NCBI RefSeq assembly: GCF_011045025.1
Contig: NZ_JAAKZX010000014.1
Span: 22,879 to 86,878 of the forward strand
DNA: 64,000 nucleotides
From: Streptomyces ureilyticus
Lineage (GTDB): Bacteria > Actinomycetota > Actinomycetes > Streptomycetales > Streptomycetaceae
Direction: 5' to 3'
Part shown: positions 9,696 to 19,609 of the stretch, in pieces
Layout of the letters: every line of letters begins with the position of its first letter
Numbering within the stretch: position 1 is the stretch's first letter
Notes under the pieces: model-generated
Told to the model about the DNA's origin: nothing
Seen by the model: only the letters and a program-made list of their open reading frames with translations
Databases searched by the model: none
Translations under genes and position numbers: made by a program

Positions 9696-9711
9696 TAGTC
9701 AAGTTTGACTA
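9696..9711. promoter_or_regulatory. PadR operator candidate, copy 2
   Basis: TAGTCAAGTTTGACTA has perfect 7-bp arms (TAGTCAA/TTGACTA) around a 2-base centre. It sits 21 bases before the exporter ATPase start, where binding would block transcription or early elongation. Confidence 0.62.
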
Positions 9712-9732
9712 AGCTGAACCGGAGGGAGCCGG

Positions 9733-10719
9733 ATGACCGACGCGATCGTCGTCGAGAACGTACGGAAGCGATACGGGGACAAGGCGGCCCTGGACGGGTT
9801 CGATCTGGCGGTGGGCAGCGGCACCGTCCATGGTCTGCTCGGGCCGAACGGAGCCGGCAAGACCACCGCGGTACGCGTGCTGACCACACTGCTGCTCCCG
9901 GACGAAGGGCGCGCGGAGGTCGCCGGGTACGACGTCGCGCGGGAGGCCGGACGGGTGCGGCGGCGTATCGGCCTGCTCGGTCAGCACGCCGCGCTCGACG
10001 AGGAACTCGGCGGACGGCAGAACCTGGAGATGTTCGGGCGCCTCTACCACCTGGGCGCCCGGCACGCGCGCGTGCGGGCCGACGAGCTCCTGGAGCGCTT
10101 CGGCCTCGCGGACACGGGTCGCAAGGCGGTGAAGCAGTACAGCGGCGGCATGCGGCGCCGACTGGACCTCGCCGCCTCCCTCATCACCGAGCCGGAGGTG
10201 CTCTTCCTGGACGAACCGACGACGGGGCTCGACCCGCGGGGCCGCGCGGAGGTGTGGGGTGCGGTGCGCTCCCTGGTCGGCGGCGGCACGACCGTACTGC
10301 TCACCACTCAGTACCTGGAGGAGGCCGATCAGCTCGCCGACCGCATCTCGGTCGTCGACCGGGGCCGGGTCATCGCGGACGGCACGGCCGACGAGCTGAA
10401 GGCGAAGACCGGCGGCGACCGCATCGACGTGGTGCTGCGGGACGGCGGCCAACTGGGCGCGGCCGTCGCCCTGTTGCCCCTCGACAAGTCCGAGGTCTCC
10501 GTGGACGCCGACCGCCGCCGCCTCAGCGCCCCGGTCACCGACCGCATGGCGGCGCTCGCCGGGGCCGTACGCGCCCTGGAGGAGGCCGGGATCGTGGCAG
10601 AGGACATCGCCCTGCGACGGCCGACGCTGGACGAGGTGTTCCTGCACCTCACGGGAGACGGCCCCGCAGGATCCACAGGAGACGAGCACCGCGATCACGC
10701 TGTGAAGGAGGCCGTGTGA
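9733..10719 (+). CDS. ABC exporter ATP-binding protein, daunorubicin-resistance (DrrA) type
   Basis: ATPase subunit of an ABC-2 type drug exporter. The 328-residue protein has Walker [10 protein letters not shown] (about 37-45), signature [11 protein letters not shown] near 138, Walker [13 protein letters not shown] near 157-168 and a DrrA-type C-terminal extension. A CCGGAGGG ribosome site precedes the ATG. The stop overlaps the permease GTG start (GTGTGA), so the two subunits are co-translated. Upstream PadR sites suggest induction by the exported compound. The substrate is unknown; DrrA-like pumps often export aromatic antibiotics. Confidence 0.92.
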   Translation: MTDAIVVENVRKRYGDKAALDGFDLAVGSGTVHGLLGPNGAGKTTAVRVLTTLLLPDEGRAEVAGYDVAREAGRVRRRIGLLGQHAALDEELGGRQNLEMFGRLYHLGARHARVRADELLERFGLADTGRKAVKQYSGGMRRRLDLAASLITEPEVLFLDEPTTGLDPRGRAEVWGAVRSLVGGGTTVLLTTQYLEEADQLADRISVVDRGRVIADGTADELKAKTGGDRIDVVLRDGGQLGAAVALLPLDKSEVSVDADRRRLSAPVTDRMAALAGAVRALEEAGIVAEDIALRRPTLDEVFLHLTGDGPAGSTGDEHRDHAVKEAV

Positions 10720-11534
10720 GCACGACGTACGAAGAGAGCCGCGTGGCGACGTACGAGACGAGCCGTGCCGGGGCGTGGGCGTACGTCCTCACCGACTGCT
10801 GGACCATGACCCGGCGCGAACTCGCCCACTGGGCGCGGCAACCGGTGCAGATGATCGTCGGGCTCGTGTTCCCTGTGATGATGCTGGTGATGTTCGGCTA
10901 TCTGATCGGCGGCGGACGGGGGATCGAGGGCAACTACATCGACTTCCTGGTGCCCGGGATGCTGGCGCTGACCATGGCCTTCGGGCTGGAGGCCACGATG
11001 ATCGCCGTCACCCAGGACCTCAACAAGGGGGTGATCGACCGCTTCCGGTCGATGCCGATGACCAACGGGGCGGTCCTGGTGGGCCGTTCGGCCGCCGACA
11101 TGCTCCAGTCGGCGTTGGGTCTGGCCGTGATGATCGGCGTCGCGTACGCGCTCGGCTGGCGGGTGCACGGCACGTTCGGGTCCTTCCTGGGGGCCGTGGG
11201 GCTGCTCCTGCTCTTCCGGTTCGCGATGCTGTGGATCGGCATCCATCTGGCGATGGTGGCCGGGAAGCCGGAGATGGTGCAGGCCGTGCAGATCCTGGTC
11301 TGGCCGGTCAGCTTCCTGTCCAACGCGTTCGCGGACCCGGATGAGATGCCGGATTGGCTGGGCCCGGTGGTCGAGTGGAACCCGATGTCGCACACGGCCA
11401 CAGCGGTACGCGACCTGCTAGGCAGCCCCGGCGGCGAGCCCGGCCACATCTGGCCGGCGATCGTCTGGCCGCTCGCCCTGCTGGCGGTGTTCTTCCCGCT
11501 GGCGGTACGGAGGTTCGGGCGGCTCAGCCGGTAG
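10716..11534 (+). CDS. ABC-2 type permease, DrrB-like
   Basis: Membrane subunit partner of the preceding ATPase. Starting at the GTG at 10716, which overlaps the ATPase stop, gives 272 residues with six hydrophobic segments, as in DrrB/ABC-2 permeases (for example [20 protein letters not shown] at about 41-60). The C-terminal [14 protein letters not shown] is typical of the family. A strong hairpin terminator begins 2 bases after the stop, closing the exporter transcript. Confidence 0.9.
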   Translation: MSTTYEESRVATYETSRAGAWAYVLTDCWTMTRRELAHWARQPVQMIVGLVFPVMMLVMFGYLIGGGRGIEGNYIDFLVPGMLALTMAFGLEATMIAVTQDLNKGVIDRFRSMPMTNGAVLVGRSAADMLQSALGLAVMIGVAYALGWRVHGTFGSFLGAVGLLLLFRFAMLWIGIHLAMVAGKPEMVQAVQILVWPVSFLSNAFADPDEMPDWLGPVVEWNPMSHTATAVRDLLGSPGGEPGHIWPAIVWPLALLAVFFPLAVRRFGRLSR

Positions 11535-11535
11535 G

Positions 11536-11593
11536 CAGGACAGACGGGGGCCCCGCCGTGTGACGCGCCGTGCGACGGGGCCAGTCTGTCCTG
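11536..11593. terminator. Hairpin terminator between the ABC permease and gadB
   Basis: A 10-bp perfect outer stem CAGGACAGAC (11536-11545) pairs with 11584-11593, with GC-rich internal pairing. It starts just after the permease stop and lies 44 bases from the end of the convergent glutamate decarboxylase gene, so it can serve both strands. Confidence 0.75.
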
Positions 11594-11637
11594 AGGTGTG
11601 GGTGGTCGATCCCCGCCCTGCGGCCCGGTCCGGCGCC

Positions 11638-13044
11638 TCAGTGGTGGAATCCCGTCGCCGCATCCGTGTCGTGCGTCAAGGGATGCGGTTGGCGGCGCAG
11701 CTCGGGCAGCAGGCGCCCCAGGTCCTCGACGAACAGTTCGGCGAGGTCGGAAGAGAAGCCGTTGCGGCACACCACGCGCAGCACGGAGAGGTCCTCGCGG
11801 TTCGCCGGGAAGGCGTACGCGGGGACGAGCCAGCCGCGCTCGCGCATCCTCCGGGACACGTCGAAGACGTCGTACGCCGTAACGTCGGTTGCTGTCGTGA
11901 AGGCGAAGACCGGCAACTGATCGCCACGAGTGAGGAGCCGGAAGTCTCCGAGCCTCTCGACGCGGTCGGCGAGCCCCATGGCCACGTCCCGCGTCGCCTG
12001 CTGGACCGCCCGGAAGCCCTCGCGGCCCAGCCGCAGGAACGTGTAGTACTGCGCGACGACCTGGGCGCCCGGCCGGGAGAAGTTGAGTGCGAAGGTGGGC
12101 ATGTCGCCGCCGAGGTAGTTCACCCTGAAGACCAGTTCTTCGGGCAGCTCGGCGGCGGACCGCCACAGGGCCCAGCCGACACCCGGGTACACGAGCCCGT
12201 ACTTGTGCCCCGAGGTGTTGATGGAGGCCACGCGCGGCAGCCGGAAGTCCCAGAGCAGGTCCTCGTCGAGGAAGGGAGCGACCATCGCTCCGGACGCCCC
12301 GTCGACATGGACGGGAATGTCGAGTTCTGTTCGCTCTTGCAACTCGTCCAGGGCGGCACAGAGTTCGGCGATCGGCTCGTACGACCCGTCGAAGGTGGAC
12401 CCCAGGATGCCGACGACACCGATGGTGTTCTCGTCGCACAGCTCCGCAGCCGCCTGCGGGTCGAGGTGGAACCGGTCGCCCTCCATGGGCACTTGGCGCG
12501 CCTCGACCTCCCAGAAGGTGCAGAACTTCTCCCAGCAGACCTGGACGTTGACGCCCATGACAAGGTTCGGGCGAGCTCCGGGATACCGGTTGGCATTCCG
12601 CTTGGCCCACCGGCGCTTGAGCGCCATGCCCGCGAGCATGCATGCCTCGCTCGACCCGGTCGTCGAGCAGCCCACGGCGGCGGACGGATCCGGCGCGTTC
12701 CACAGGTCGGCGAGCATCGCCACGCACCGCCGCTCCAGCTCGGCCGTTCGCGGATACTCGTCCTTGTCGATCATGTTCTTGTCCCGGCACTCCGCCATCA
12801 GGACGTCGGCCTGCGGTTCCATCCAGGTGGTGACGAAGGTGGCGAGGTTGAGGCGAGAGTTCCCGTCCAGCATCAGCTCGTCGTGGACGAGCTGATAGGC
12901 CGTGGCCGGCGGCAGGGGCCCGTCCGGCAGTCGATGCTGGGGCGGGGCCTCGGTCATGCCGCCGACCGGATTGGCCTCGCCGTAGAAGGGGTTGACGGAC
13001 CGGGGGCGCTCGTCGGGCTTCTCGGGGCCGGTGTGGAGCGGCAT
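11638..13044 (-). CDS. gadB: Glutamate decarboxylase
   Basis: PLP enzyme converting glutamate to GABA and CO2, consuming a proton; used in acid tolerance and GABA metabolism. The 468-residue length equals the usual GAD length. HVDGASG (about 246-252) carries the cofactor-pairing Asp, and INTSGHKYG puts the Schiff-base lysine at K281, close to K276 of E. coli GadB. No antiporter gene lies next to it, so it stands alone. Start at the ATG at 13044, which opens a family-like N-terminus. Confidence 0.92.
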   Translation of the reverse strand: MPLHTGPEKPDERPRSVNPFYGEANPVGGMTEAPPQHRLPDGPLPPATAYQLVHDELMLDGNSRLNLATFVTTWMEPQADVLMAECRDKNMIDKDEYPRTAELERRCVAMLADLWNAPDPSAAVGCSTTGSSEACMLAGMALKRRWAKRNANRYPGARPNLVMGVNVQVCWEKFCTFWEVEARQVPMEGDRFHLDPQAAAELCDENTIGVVGILGSTFDGSYEPIAELCAALDELQERTELDIPVHVDGASGAMVAPFLDEDLLWDFRLPRVASINTSGHKYGLVYPGVGWALWRSAAELPEELVFRVNYLGGDMPTFALNFSRPGAQVVAQYYTFLRLGREGFRAVQQATRDVAMGLADRVERLGDFRLLTRGDQLPVFAFTTATDVTAYDVFDVSRRMRERGWLVPAYAFPANREDLSVLRVVCRNGFSSDLAELFVEDLGRLLPELRRQPHPLTHDTDAATGFHH

Positions 13045-13282
13045 CGTGCCTCCGGTCGGTCAGGTCGGGCTTCCATGATGGGCCACGGAGGATCATAACC
13101 GGGTAAAGGTGGCATAGCGGCTGGACGTGGTGAGCTACTCACAGGGTGGCCGCCATCAGTGCACAGGGTGTACGCAAGGGGGCCATGGAACCTGGAGACG
13201 TCATTCGGCGTTGATAGCTTTGGTCGTCCGAAGCAGAAAAGACATCGTCTGCGCCTCACTTCACCCTCAGGAGCCCGGAACC

Positions 13283-14257
13283 GTGACGCTTGCCCTTGGA
13301 CCAAGCTGGTTGGATCCGGACTATCTCCTCGACGCGTTCGGCATCTGGGGACTGCTCGTCATCGTCTTCGCCGAGTCCGGCCTGCTCATCGGCTTCTTCC
13401 TGCCGGGTGACTCGCTGCTGTTCACGGCGGGGCTGCTGATCGCCGAGGGCACGCTGGACTTCCCGCTGTGGGCGGCCGTCGTGCTGATCTGTATCGCCGC
13501 GATCCTCGGTGACCAGGCGGGCTACATGTTCGGCAAGAAGGTGGGGCCCGCGCTGTTCAAGCGCCCGGACTCACGCCTTTTCAAACAGGAGAACGTGGTC
13601 AAGGCCCACGACTTCTTCGAGAAGTACGGGCCCAAGTCCCTTGTACTGGCCCGCTTCGTGCCCATCGTGCGGACGTTCACGCCGATCATCGCGGGCGTCA
13701 GCGGCATGCGGTACCGCTCGTTCCTCACATTCAACATCCTCGGCGGCATCCTCTGGGGCGCGGGCGTCACGCTGCTCGGCCATTGGCTGGGCCAGATCGA
13801 CTTCGTGAAGAAGAACATCGAGGCGATCCTCATCCTGATCGTCTTCCTCTCCGTACTCCCGATCATCATCGAGCTCCTGAAGGCCCGCGGTAAGTCGAAG
13901 AAGAGCCCGCAACAGGCTCCGGAGGCACCGCCCGCGATGGACGACGCGACGACTCAGCTGCGCGCCGTGCCACCGGTCCACCAGGACCAGACGCACGGCC
14001 ACCAGGGCCGTGGCCAGGGCGCATACGGCACCCAGGGTCAGGACCAGGGATACGGCCACCAAGGCGGCCAGGGTTACCCGCAGCAGCAGCCACAACAGCA
14101 GCCCCCGTACGGCTCGGACCAGGGCTACGGGCAGCAGCAGGGCCAGCCGCCCTACGCCGCCCAGTACCCGCAGGGGCAGCCGTACCCCCAGGGCCAGCAA
14201 TATCCCCAGGGCCAGGGCTACCCGTACGGCCAGGGCCAGGACTACCCGCAGAACTGA
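13283..14257 (+). CDS. DedA/SNARE-associated membrane protein with Gln/Gly/Tyr-rich tail
   Basis: DedA-family membrane protein of the type linked to lipid flipping and membrane homeostasis. The GTG at 13283 is preferred because AGGAG lies 10 bases upstream and the upstream in-frame sequence is not DedA-like; this gives 324 residues. The core (about 10-215) has the GFFLPGDSLLFTAG and ARFVPIVRTFTPIIAGV signatures and several membrane segments. The last about 90 residues are a low-complexity chain of QGQ, YPQ and YGQ units, unusual for the family. A repeat element begins a few bases after the stop. Confidence 0.88.
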   Translation: MTLALGPSWLDPDYLLDAFGIWGLLVIVFAESGLLIGFFLPGDSLLFTAGLLIAEGTLDFPLWAAVVLICIAAILGDQAGYMFGKKVGPALFKRPDSRLFKQENVVKAHDFFEKYGPKSLVLARFVPIVRTFTPIIAGVSGMRYRSFLTFNILGGILWGAGVTLLGHWLGQIDFVKKNIEAILILIVFLSVLPIIIELLKARGKSKKSPQQAPEAPPAMDDATTQLRAVPPVHQDQTHGHQGRGQGAYGTQGQDQGYGHQGGQGYPQQQPQQQPPYGSDQGYGQQQGQPPYAAQYPQGQPYPQGQQYPQGQGYPYGQGQDYPQN

Positions 14258-14264
14258 GCGGGCC

Positions 14265-14299
14265 GAGAGTGGGGGAGCGACCAGCCACAACGCACCCGC
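14265..14299 (-). repeat. Dispersed intergenic repeat, copy C
   Basis: Read on the minus strand, this 35-base stretch matches 27829-27863 at 33 of 35 positions and shares its GTTGTGGCTGGTCGC core with 43951-43965. It lies between convergent genes. Confidence 0.7.
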
Positions 14300-14339
14300 A
14301 CTCGCCGGCGAACCGGTAGCCCCGAGCTACGAGGCGCCC

Positions 14340-15992
14340 TTAGAAGCCTCGCGTTCGCTTCGCCGCGCGCCGCCCCTCGGTCGAAACCCCCGGCAGCCGC
14401 ATGAACAGCCGCGAAATCTCCGACCCGAGGTTCACGCCAATCGCGATGGCCATCGCAAGGGCGGCGGCCTTGGACAGCGAGACAAGCCCGGCGTCCAGGT
14501 TGTTCTGGGCGATGGACAGCAGCCCGAAGTACGTCGCAGAACCCGGCAGCAACGGCCCGATCGCCGCCGTCGTGTACGGCAGGGCGGACGCGAACCGGTA
14601 ACGCGACAGAAGCTGTCCGAACAGCCCCACCACACCCGCCGCCACAGCCGTGGAGGCGACCGGCGAGAGCTCGCCCGCATAGTGCATCGCGCCGTACACC
14701 GACCAGGCCACGCCCCCGTTGAGGGTCACCATCAGCACGGTGGATCGTTCCTGCTGGAGCAGTACGGCGAAGGCCAGCGCCAGCAGCATCGAGGCGACGA
14801 TCCCCCACACGGGCTGCTGGGAGCTGCTCACGGTGGCGTCCGGATCCAGCTCCGCGCCCAGCTCCACCCCGAAGTACAGCGCCAGCAGAACCCCGGTGAC
14901 GATGCCCACGTAGAAGTACATGACTTCCAGCAGGCGTGCGGCGGCGGTGATGTAGAAGCCGGTCAGTCCGTCCTGGACGCCCGCGACCAGCGCCCGCCCG
15001 GGCAGCAGCGCGAAGAGCCCACCGGTGACCACCGCGGACGACTTCACGTCGACGCTCGCCAGGGTGAGCGCGATGCCGATCGCGGCCGGAGGCATCGCGG
15101 CCACCGTGAACTGGTAGAACTCGGGCAGCCCGCGCCCCGCGCACAGCCACGCCAGCCGGTCGCCGAGCATCGCGCCGAGCGCGGCGGCGACGAACACGAG
15201 GGCGTCACCGCCGACGAGCACGGAGGCCGCGCCCGCGAGCAGCCCGGCGGCACCGGTCAGTACCCAGCCGGGATAGGGGTGCCGGTTGCGTCGTATCTCC
15301 GCGAGCCGCCGGTAGGCCTCCTCCAGGGAGACCTCGATCTCGTCGTCGCTGATGTCGTCGACGAGCCGGTACACGGCCGCGAGCCGCGTGTAGTCGGTGG
15401 CCCGGCGGCGCACCGTACGCGAGGCCGTGATCGGATCGTCCACCAGGGACGGCTGGTACGACATGGACAGCAGCGTGAAGGTGACGTTCGGCTCGCAGCG
15501 GTCCAGGCCGTACGAACGGCAGACGGCGAGCATCGCCGCCTCCACGTCCTCGGCGCCCTCGCCGCCGGCGAGCAGCAACTCGCCGATACGCAGCGTCAGG
15601 TCGAGCACGCGCGGGACGGCGGGGCCGCCGTCGTCCTCCGTGCGCTGGACGGGCTCGGCGACGGGCCTGTCGGCCACCGGCATACGCAGCATCGTGCGCA
15701 TCCGGTCCTGCCAGGGCACCTCCTTGGTCAGCTTGACCACGGGGATACCGGTCGGCGGGGTGAAGGCGGGCGCCCGGTACGTACGCGGTGCGTTGAACGC
15801 CGAGCCCCCCGGCTCGGCGGACGGCGGCTCGGGTGGCGCGAGCCCCTCCGGGATCGCGAACTCCGACGTCGTATGCGACTCGTCCTCGAAGGCCGCCGCC
15901 ACCCCGCTCGGCGGCGCGAACGCACTCCTCGCCTCGTCCGACTGCGGCTTACGGTCCTCCCAGTCCAGCTCGGCCACCAGCTCCCGCCCCAC
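14340..15992 (-). CDS. Threonine/serine exporter family protein (ThrE type)
   Basis: Membrane exporter related to Corynebacterium ThrE, which exports threonine and serine. The 550-residue protein has a cytosolic N-terminal part, a DUF1212-type domain starting near LDLTLRIGELLLAGGEGAED (about 131-150) and about ten membrane segments including a ThrE_2-type C-terminal half. The GTG at 15992 is the first start after an in-frame stop; no clear ribosome site is seen, so a GTG a few codons later is possible. It is transcribed towards the DedA gene. The substrate is inferred from the family. Confidence 0.85.
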   Translation of the reverse strand: MGRELVAELDWEDRKPQSDEARSAFAPPSGVAAAFEDESHTTSEFAIPEGLAPPEPPSAEPGGSAFNAPRTYRAPAFTPPTGIPVVKLTKEVPWQDRMRTMLRMPVADRPVAEPVQRTEDDGGPAVPRVLDLTLRIGELLLAGGEGAEDVEAAMLAVCRSYGLDRCEPNVTFTLLSMSYQPSLVDDPITASRTVRRRATDYTRLAAVYRLVDDISDDEIEVSLEEAYRRLAEIRRNRHPYPGWVLTGAAGLLAGAASVLVGGDALVFVAAALGAMLGDRLAWLCAGRGLPEFYQFTVAAMPPAAIGIALTLASVDVKSSAVVTGGLFALLPGRALVAGVQDGLTGFYITAAARLLEVMYFYVGIVTGVLLALYFGVELGAELDPDATVSSSQQPVWGIVASMLLALAFAVLLQQERSTVLMVTLNGGVAWSVYGAMHYAGELSPVASTAVAAGVVGLFGQLLSRYRFASALPYTTAAIGPLLPGSATYFGLLSIAQNNLDAGLVSLSKAAALAMAIAIGVNLGSEISRLFMRLPGVSTEGRRAAKRTRGF

Positions 15993-16099
15993 TTCTCAAT
16001 ACGTCCGTTTCTGATACGTCCGTTCTCGTACGGGGTCCCCCATACGCCGTATCTCTGATGTACGCCTCAGCGCAAGAACACACGAAAGAACACACGAAC

Positions 16100-16130
16100 G
16101 GGCCGCGTCACCCTTTGGGTCACGCGGCCC
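16100..16130 (-). terminator. Terminator of the ppa gene
   Basis: A 9-bp perfect stem GGGCCGCGT/ACGCGGCCC plus 4 inner pairs around TTT lies just after the ppa stop on the minus strand. Confidence 0.7.
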
Positions 16131-16149
16131 GCCGGTACATCACTTGGCC

Positions 16150-16641
16150 TCAGTGGCCGCCGGTCTCCTTGAATCGCTTGTAGGAGCGCTCGATCTCGGC
16201 CTCGGCGTCCGTGCGGCCCACCCAGTTGGCGCCCTCGACGGACTTGCCGGGCTCCAGGTCCTTGTAGACCTCGAAGAAGTGCTGGATCTCCAGACGGTCG
16301 AACTCCGACACGTGGTGGATGTCACGGAGGTGCTCCACGCGCGGGTCGTGCGCGGGGACGCACAGCAGCTTGTCGTCGCCGCCGGCCTCGTCCGTCATAC
16401 GGAACATGCCGATCGTGCGGCACTGGATGAGGCAGCCGGGGAAAGTCGGCTCGTCCAGGATGACGAGGGCGTCCAGCGGGTCGCCGTCCTCGCCGAGGGT
16501 GTTCTCGACGAAGCCGTAGTCGGCCGGGTAGCTGGTCGAGGTGAAGAGTCGACGGTCCAGGCGGATCCGACCGGTCTCGTGGTCCACCTCGTACTTGTTC
16601 CGCGAACCCTTCGGAATCTCGATCGTGACGTCGAACTCCAC
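16150..16641 (-). CDS. ppa: Inorganic pyrophosphatase
   Basis: Family I soluble pyrophosphatase hydrolysing PPi to phosphate and so driving biosynthetic reactions. The GTG at 16641 is chosen because GGAGGAG lies 6 bases upstream; the product is then 163 residues, the length I recall for S. coelicolor Ppa. The [11 protein letters not shown] start, DYGFVENT and the catalytic DGDPLDALV (about 55-63) are intact. It has its own terminator and is divergent from the dacB-like gene. Confidence 0.95.
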   Translation of the reverse strand: MEFDVTIEIPKGSRNKYEVDHETGRIRLDRRLFTSTSYPADYGFVENTLGEDGDPLDALVILDEPTFPGCLIQCRTIGMFRMTDEAGGDDKLLCVPAHDPRVEHLRDIHHVSEFDRLEIQHFFEVYKDLEPGKSVEGANWVGRTDAEAEIERSYKRFKETGGH

Positions 16642-16720
16642 CGGTGGCTCCTCCATGATCAACACATACGTCTGGTGGTTAAGTGTCCCTCACGCAGATG
16701 TGTGATCGCGAAAGGGGCTG

Positions 16721-18355
16721 ATGGTCGTGCCGGAGCTGAAGGCTTGGCGGGCCGCGCGACCACATGTGGAGCGGATCGCGCGAGCCGTGCGGCCGTGGCT
16801 GGTACGGGCTTTGGAGACCGTCAGGCGGTCGCTCGTACAAGCCGTGGAAGCCGTCAGGCCTTGGCTCGTACGGGCCTCGGGGGCGGTGCGGCCGTGGTTC
16901 GCGCGGCTGACGACCGTGCAGTTCACGGCGGGCGCCGCCCTCCTCGGCCTCGCACTGACGGCAACCGTGGTGACAGCGGCCGGCCCTTGGGACTCCAGCG
17001 GTCAGCGTACGGCCGAGCGGGACCTGGCGGCGTCGCGGGAGGGGGCAGGTGGCGCAGATCACGGCACCGGATCCGGCCCTGGATCCGGTACGTCTCCGAA
17101 GGCGCCGCGTCCCGCCCCCAGCGCCCCGTCCGTACTCGCCGGCCTCGGGCGTACGACCGGCACCGTTTCCTCGCCCACCGAGAAGGCCCTCGCCGATGTC
17201 CTGGACCCGCTGCTCGACGATCCCTCGCTGGGCTCGGAACGTACGGCCGCGGTCGTCGACGTGGCCACCGGCAAGAGGCTGTACGGCAAGGCCGCGGACG
17301 AGGCGCTGACGCCGGCCTCCACCACGAAGATCGCCACGGCCGTCGCGGCACTCTCCGCGGCGGGCGCCGACCACCGCATCGCGACCCGTACGGCCCTCGA
17401 ACCCGGCACCAAGGAACTCGTCCTCGTCGGCGGCGGCGACCCCACGCTGACCGCCCGCGAGGAAGCGAACGGCAACGCCAGCCTGCGTACGCTCGCCGAC
17501 AAGACCGCCCGCGCCCTCAAGTCCCGCAAGCTGGACGCGGTGACGCTCTCGTACGACACCACTCTGTACGACGGCCCTGCGCTGCACCCCATCGGTCCCA
17601 ACAACGCCAACATCGCGCCGGTCACCGCCCTGATGGCCGACGAGGGCCGCCTCGACGACTCGTCCTCCGGCACCGCGGACCGCAGCACGGACCCGGCGGC
17701 GGACGCGGCCCGGCAGTTCGCGGCCCTTCTGAAGGACCGCGGCATCAAGAGCAAGTCACCCGGCCCCTCCAAGGCGACGGGCCGCGCGGAGTCTCTCGCG
17801 AAGGTCGAATCCCCGCCCCTGTCCGCCCTGGTCGAGCGGATGCTGACCAACAGCGACAACGACATCGCCGAGGCCCTGGCCCGCCAGACCGCACTCGCCT
17901 CCGGCGAACAGGCCAGCTTCGAAGGCGCTTCCGCAGCGATCCGTACGCAGCTGAAGAAGCTCGAACTGCCCCTGGAAGGCGTCGAGTTCGCCGACGGCAG
18001 CGGCCTGGACCGAGCCGACCGCCTGACCGCGAACCTGCTCACCGCCCTCCTCGCCAAGGCAGGCGCCCCCGAACACCCCGAACTCCGCCCCGCCCTCACC
18101 GGCCTCCCGGTAGCAGGCTTCACCGGCACCCTCCGCAACCGCTACACGGACCAGCCCGGCACAGGAGTCGTACGAGCAAAGACGGGCACGCTGACGGGCG
18201 TACACGCCCTGGCAGGCACAGTGGTGGACACAGAGGGCCGCCTACTGGCCTTCGCTTTCCTGACGTCTTCGAACCGTCCGATGGATCCGGCCGCAACCCA
18301 GAAGGCACTGGACGGAGCGGCATCGGCGCTGGCGAACTGCGGCTGCGGCGCGTGA
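16721..18355 (+). CDS. dacB: D-alanyl-D-alanine carboxypeptidase/endopeptidase (PBP4, S13 type)
   Basis: Penicillin-binding protein that trims or cleaves peptidoglycan peptides outside the membrane. The 544-residue protein has a basic N-terminal region, a membrane anchor near residues 68-90, then the S13 domain with SxxK at S200-K203 (STTK), SDN at 378-380 and KTG at 487-489, all intact. The ATG at 16721 has a weak GGGG-type site. A D/S/P-rich linker (about 95-140) separates anchor and catalytic domain. It is followed by the metalloprotease gene in the same direction. Confidence 0.9.
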   Translation: MVVPELKAWRAARPHVERIARAVRPWLVRALETVRRSLVQAVEAVRPWLVRASGAVRPWFARLTTVQFTAGAALLGLALTATVVTAAGPWDSSGQRTAERDLAASREGAGGADHGTGSGPGSGTSPKAPRPAPSAPSVLAGLGRTTGTVSSPTEKALADVLDPLLDDPSLGSERTAAVVDVATGKRLYGKAADEALTPASTTKIATAVAALSAAGADHRIATRTALEPGTKELVLVGGGDPTLTAREEANGNASLRTLADKTARALKSRKLDAVTLSYDTTLYDGPALHPIGPNNANIAPVTALMADEGRLDDSSSGTADRSTDPAADAARQFAALLKDRGIKSKSPGPSKATGRAESLAKVESPPLSALVERMLTNSDNDIAEALARQTALASGEQASFEGASAAIRTQLKKLELPLEGVEFADGSGLDRADRLTANLLTALLAKAGAPEHPELRPALTGLPVAGFTGTLRNRYTDQPGTGVVRAKTGTLTGVHALAGTVVDTEGRLLAFAFLTSSNRPMDPAATQKALDGAASALANCGCGA

Positions 18356-18481
18356 GGGGCCGGCCGCGGCGCTGAGGTGGCCGCGCCAGCCACACGCAAC
18401 CCGCGGCCGAGCTGCAAACAGGAACCCCCGCGAACGGGCACACCCTGCACCCAGCGGCAGCGCTCACGTACGGTTGAGGGC

Positions 18482-19609
18482 ATGACGAGCATCGGTGGTG
18501 CCGAGATGGTCGACTGGAATCTCGCGGTGGCGACCGCGACCCGGCTCGTAAGGCCGGGCCCAGAGGTGAGTCGCGACGAGGCCAGGGCCGTCGTCGCGGA
18601 GCTGCGCCGGCATGCGAAAGCCTCGGAGCAGCACGTCCGCGAGTACACGCAGATGGGCAGCGAGGACCTGCGTGACACCCCCATCCTCGTCGTCGACCGC
18701 CCGGGCTGGGTCCGGGCGAACGTCGCCGGGTTCCGGGAGATCCTCAAACCGCTGCTCGACAAGATGCAGGAACGTCGCGGCAACTCGCCGGGCGGAGCCG
18801 TCCTCGGCGCCGTCGGCGGCAAGGTCACCGGCGTAGAGCTGGGCATGCTCCTGTCGTTCCTGGCTTCCCGGGTGCTGGGCCAGTACGAGACCTTCGCCCC
18901 GGCGACCCGCGAACTCCCGGCGGGCGAGAACGGCGGCGGCAGGCTGCTCCTGGTCGCCCCGAACATCGTGCACGTGGAGCGCGAACTCGACGTACAGCCC
19001 CACGACTTCAGGCTCTGGGTCTGTCTGCACGAGGAGACGCACCGGACGCAGTTCACGGCCGTGCCCTGGCTGCGCGACCACCTCGAGGGCGAAATCCAGT
19101 CTTTCCTGGAGGAGACCGAGGTCGACCCCATGACGGTCCTCGAACGCATCCGGGAGGCCGCGCAGACGCTCGCCGGCAGCCGTCCCGAGGGCGAGGAGGG
19201 CGACGACGGCGGACGGTCCATCGTCGAGATCGTCCAGACGCCCGCGCAGCGCGAGATCCTCGGCCGGCTGACCGCCGTGATGTCCCTCCTGGAGGGCCAC
19301 GCGGACTTCGTGATGGACGGCGTGGGGCCCGCCGTGGTCCCGTCCGTCGCCGAGATCCGCGAGAAGTTCCAGCAGCGCCGCCAGCGCGGGGCCTCCCGCC
19401 TCGACCTGGCGCTGCGCAAGCTGCTCGGCCTGGACGCCAAGCTGCGCCAGTACCGGGACGGGGAGCGTTTCGTACGGGCGGTCGTGGACCAGGTCGGCAT
19501 GGAGGGGTTCAACCGCGTGTGGACCTCGCCGAACACGCTCCCCACCAAGTCGGAGATCTCCAAACCGGCGGACTGGGTTGCGCGGGTGCACCGCAAGGCA
19601 GAGTCGTGA
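18482..19609 (+). CDS. Predicted zinc metalloprotease, DUF2342/F420-biosynthesis-associated type
   Basis: Actinobacterial zincin-like protein of 375 residues. HEETH at 183-187 gives the zinc-binding and catalytic pattern HExxH. The ATG at 18482 begins the family-like MTSIGGAEMVDWNLA; the upstream in-frame extension is not conserved-looking. No signal peptide or membrane segment is seen, so it should be cytosolic. It lies between dacB and tilS, both same strand. The substrate is unknown, and the 'F420-associated' family name does not by itself show a role in F420 synthesis. Confidence 0.85.
   Translation: MTSIGGAEMVDWNLAVATATRLVRPGPEVSRDEARAVVAELRRHAKASEQHVREYTQMGSEDLRDTPILVVDRPGWVRANVAGFREILKPLLDKMQERRGNSPGGAVLGAVGGKVTGVELGMLLSFLASRVLGQYETFAPATRELPAGENGGGRLLLVAPNIVHVERELDVQPHDFRLWVCLHEETHRTQFTAVPWLRDHLEGEIQSFLEETEVDPMTVLERIREAAQTLAGSRPEGEEGDDGGRSIVEIVQTPAQREILGRLTAVMSLLEGHADFVMDGVGPAVVPSVAEIREKFQQRRQRGASRLDLALRKLLGLDAKLRQYRDGERFVRAVVDQVGMEGFNRVWTSPNTLPTKSEISKPADWVARVHRKAES

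Noticed and set aside
11560..13098. Plus-strand frame of 512 codons opposite gadB
   Set aside because: Composition is that of a GC-rich antisense shadow; glutamate decarboxylase on the other strand explains the sequence.
17059..18138. Minus-strand frame of 359 codons opposite dacB
   Set aside because: Ser/Arg/Ala-rich shadow; dacB on the plus strand has all three penicillin-binding motifs.
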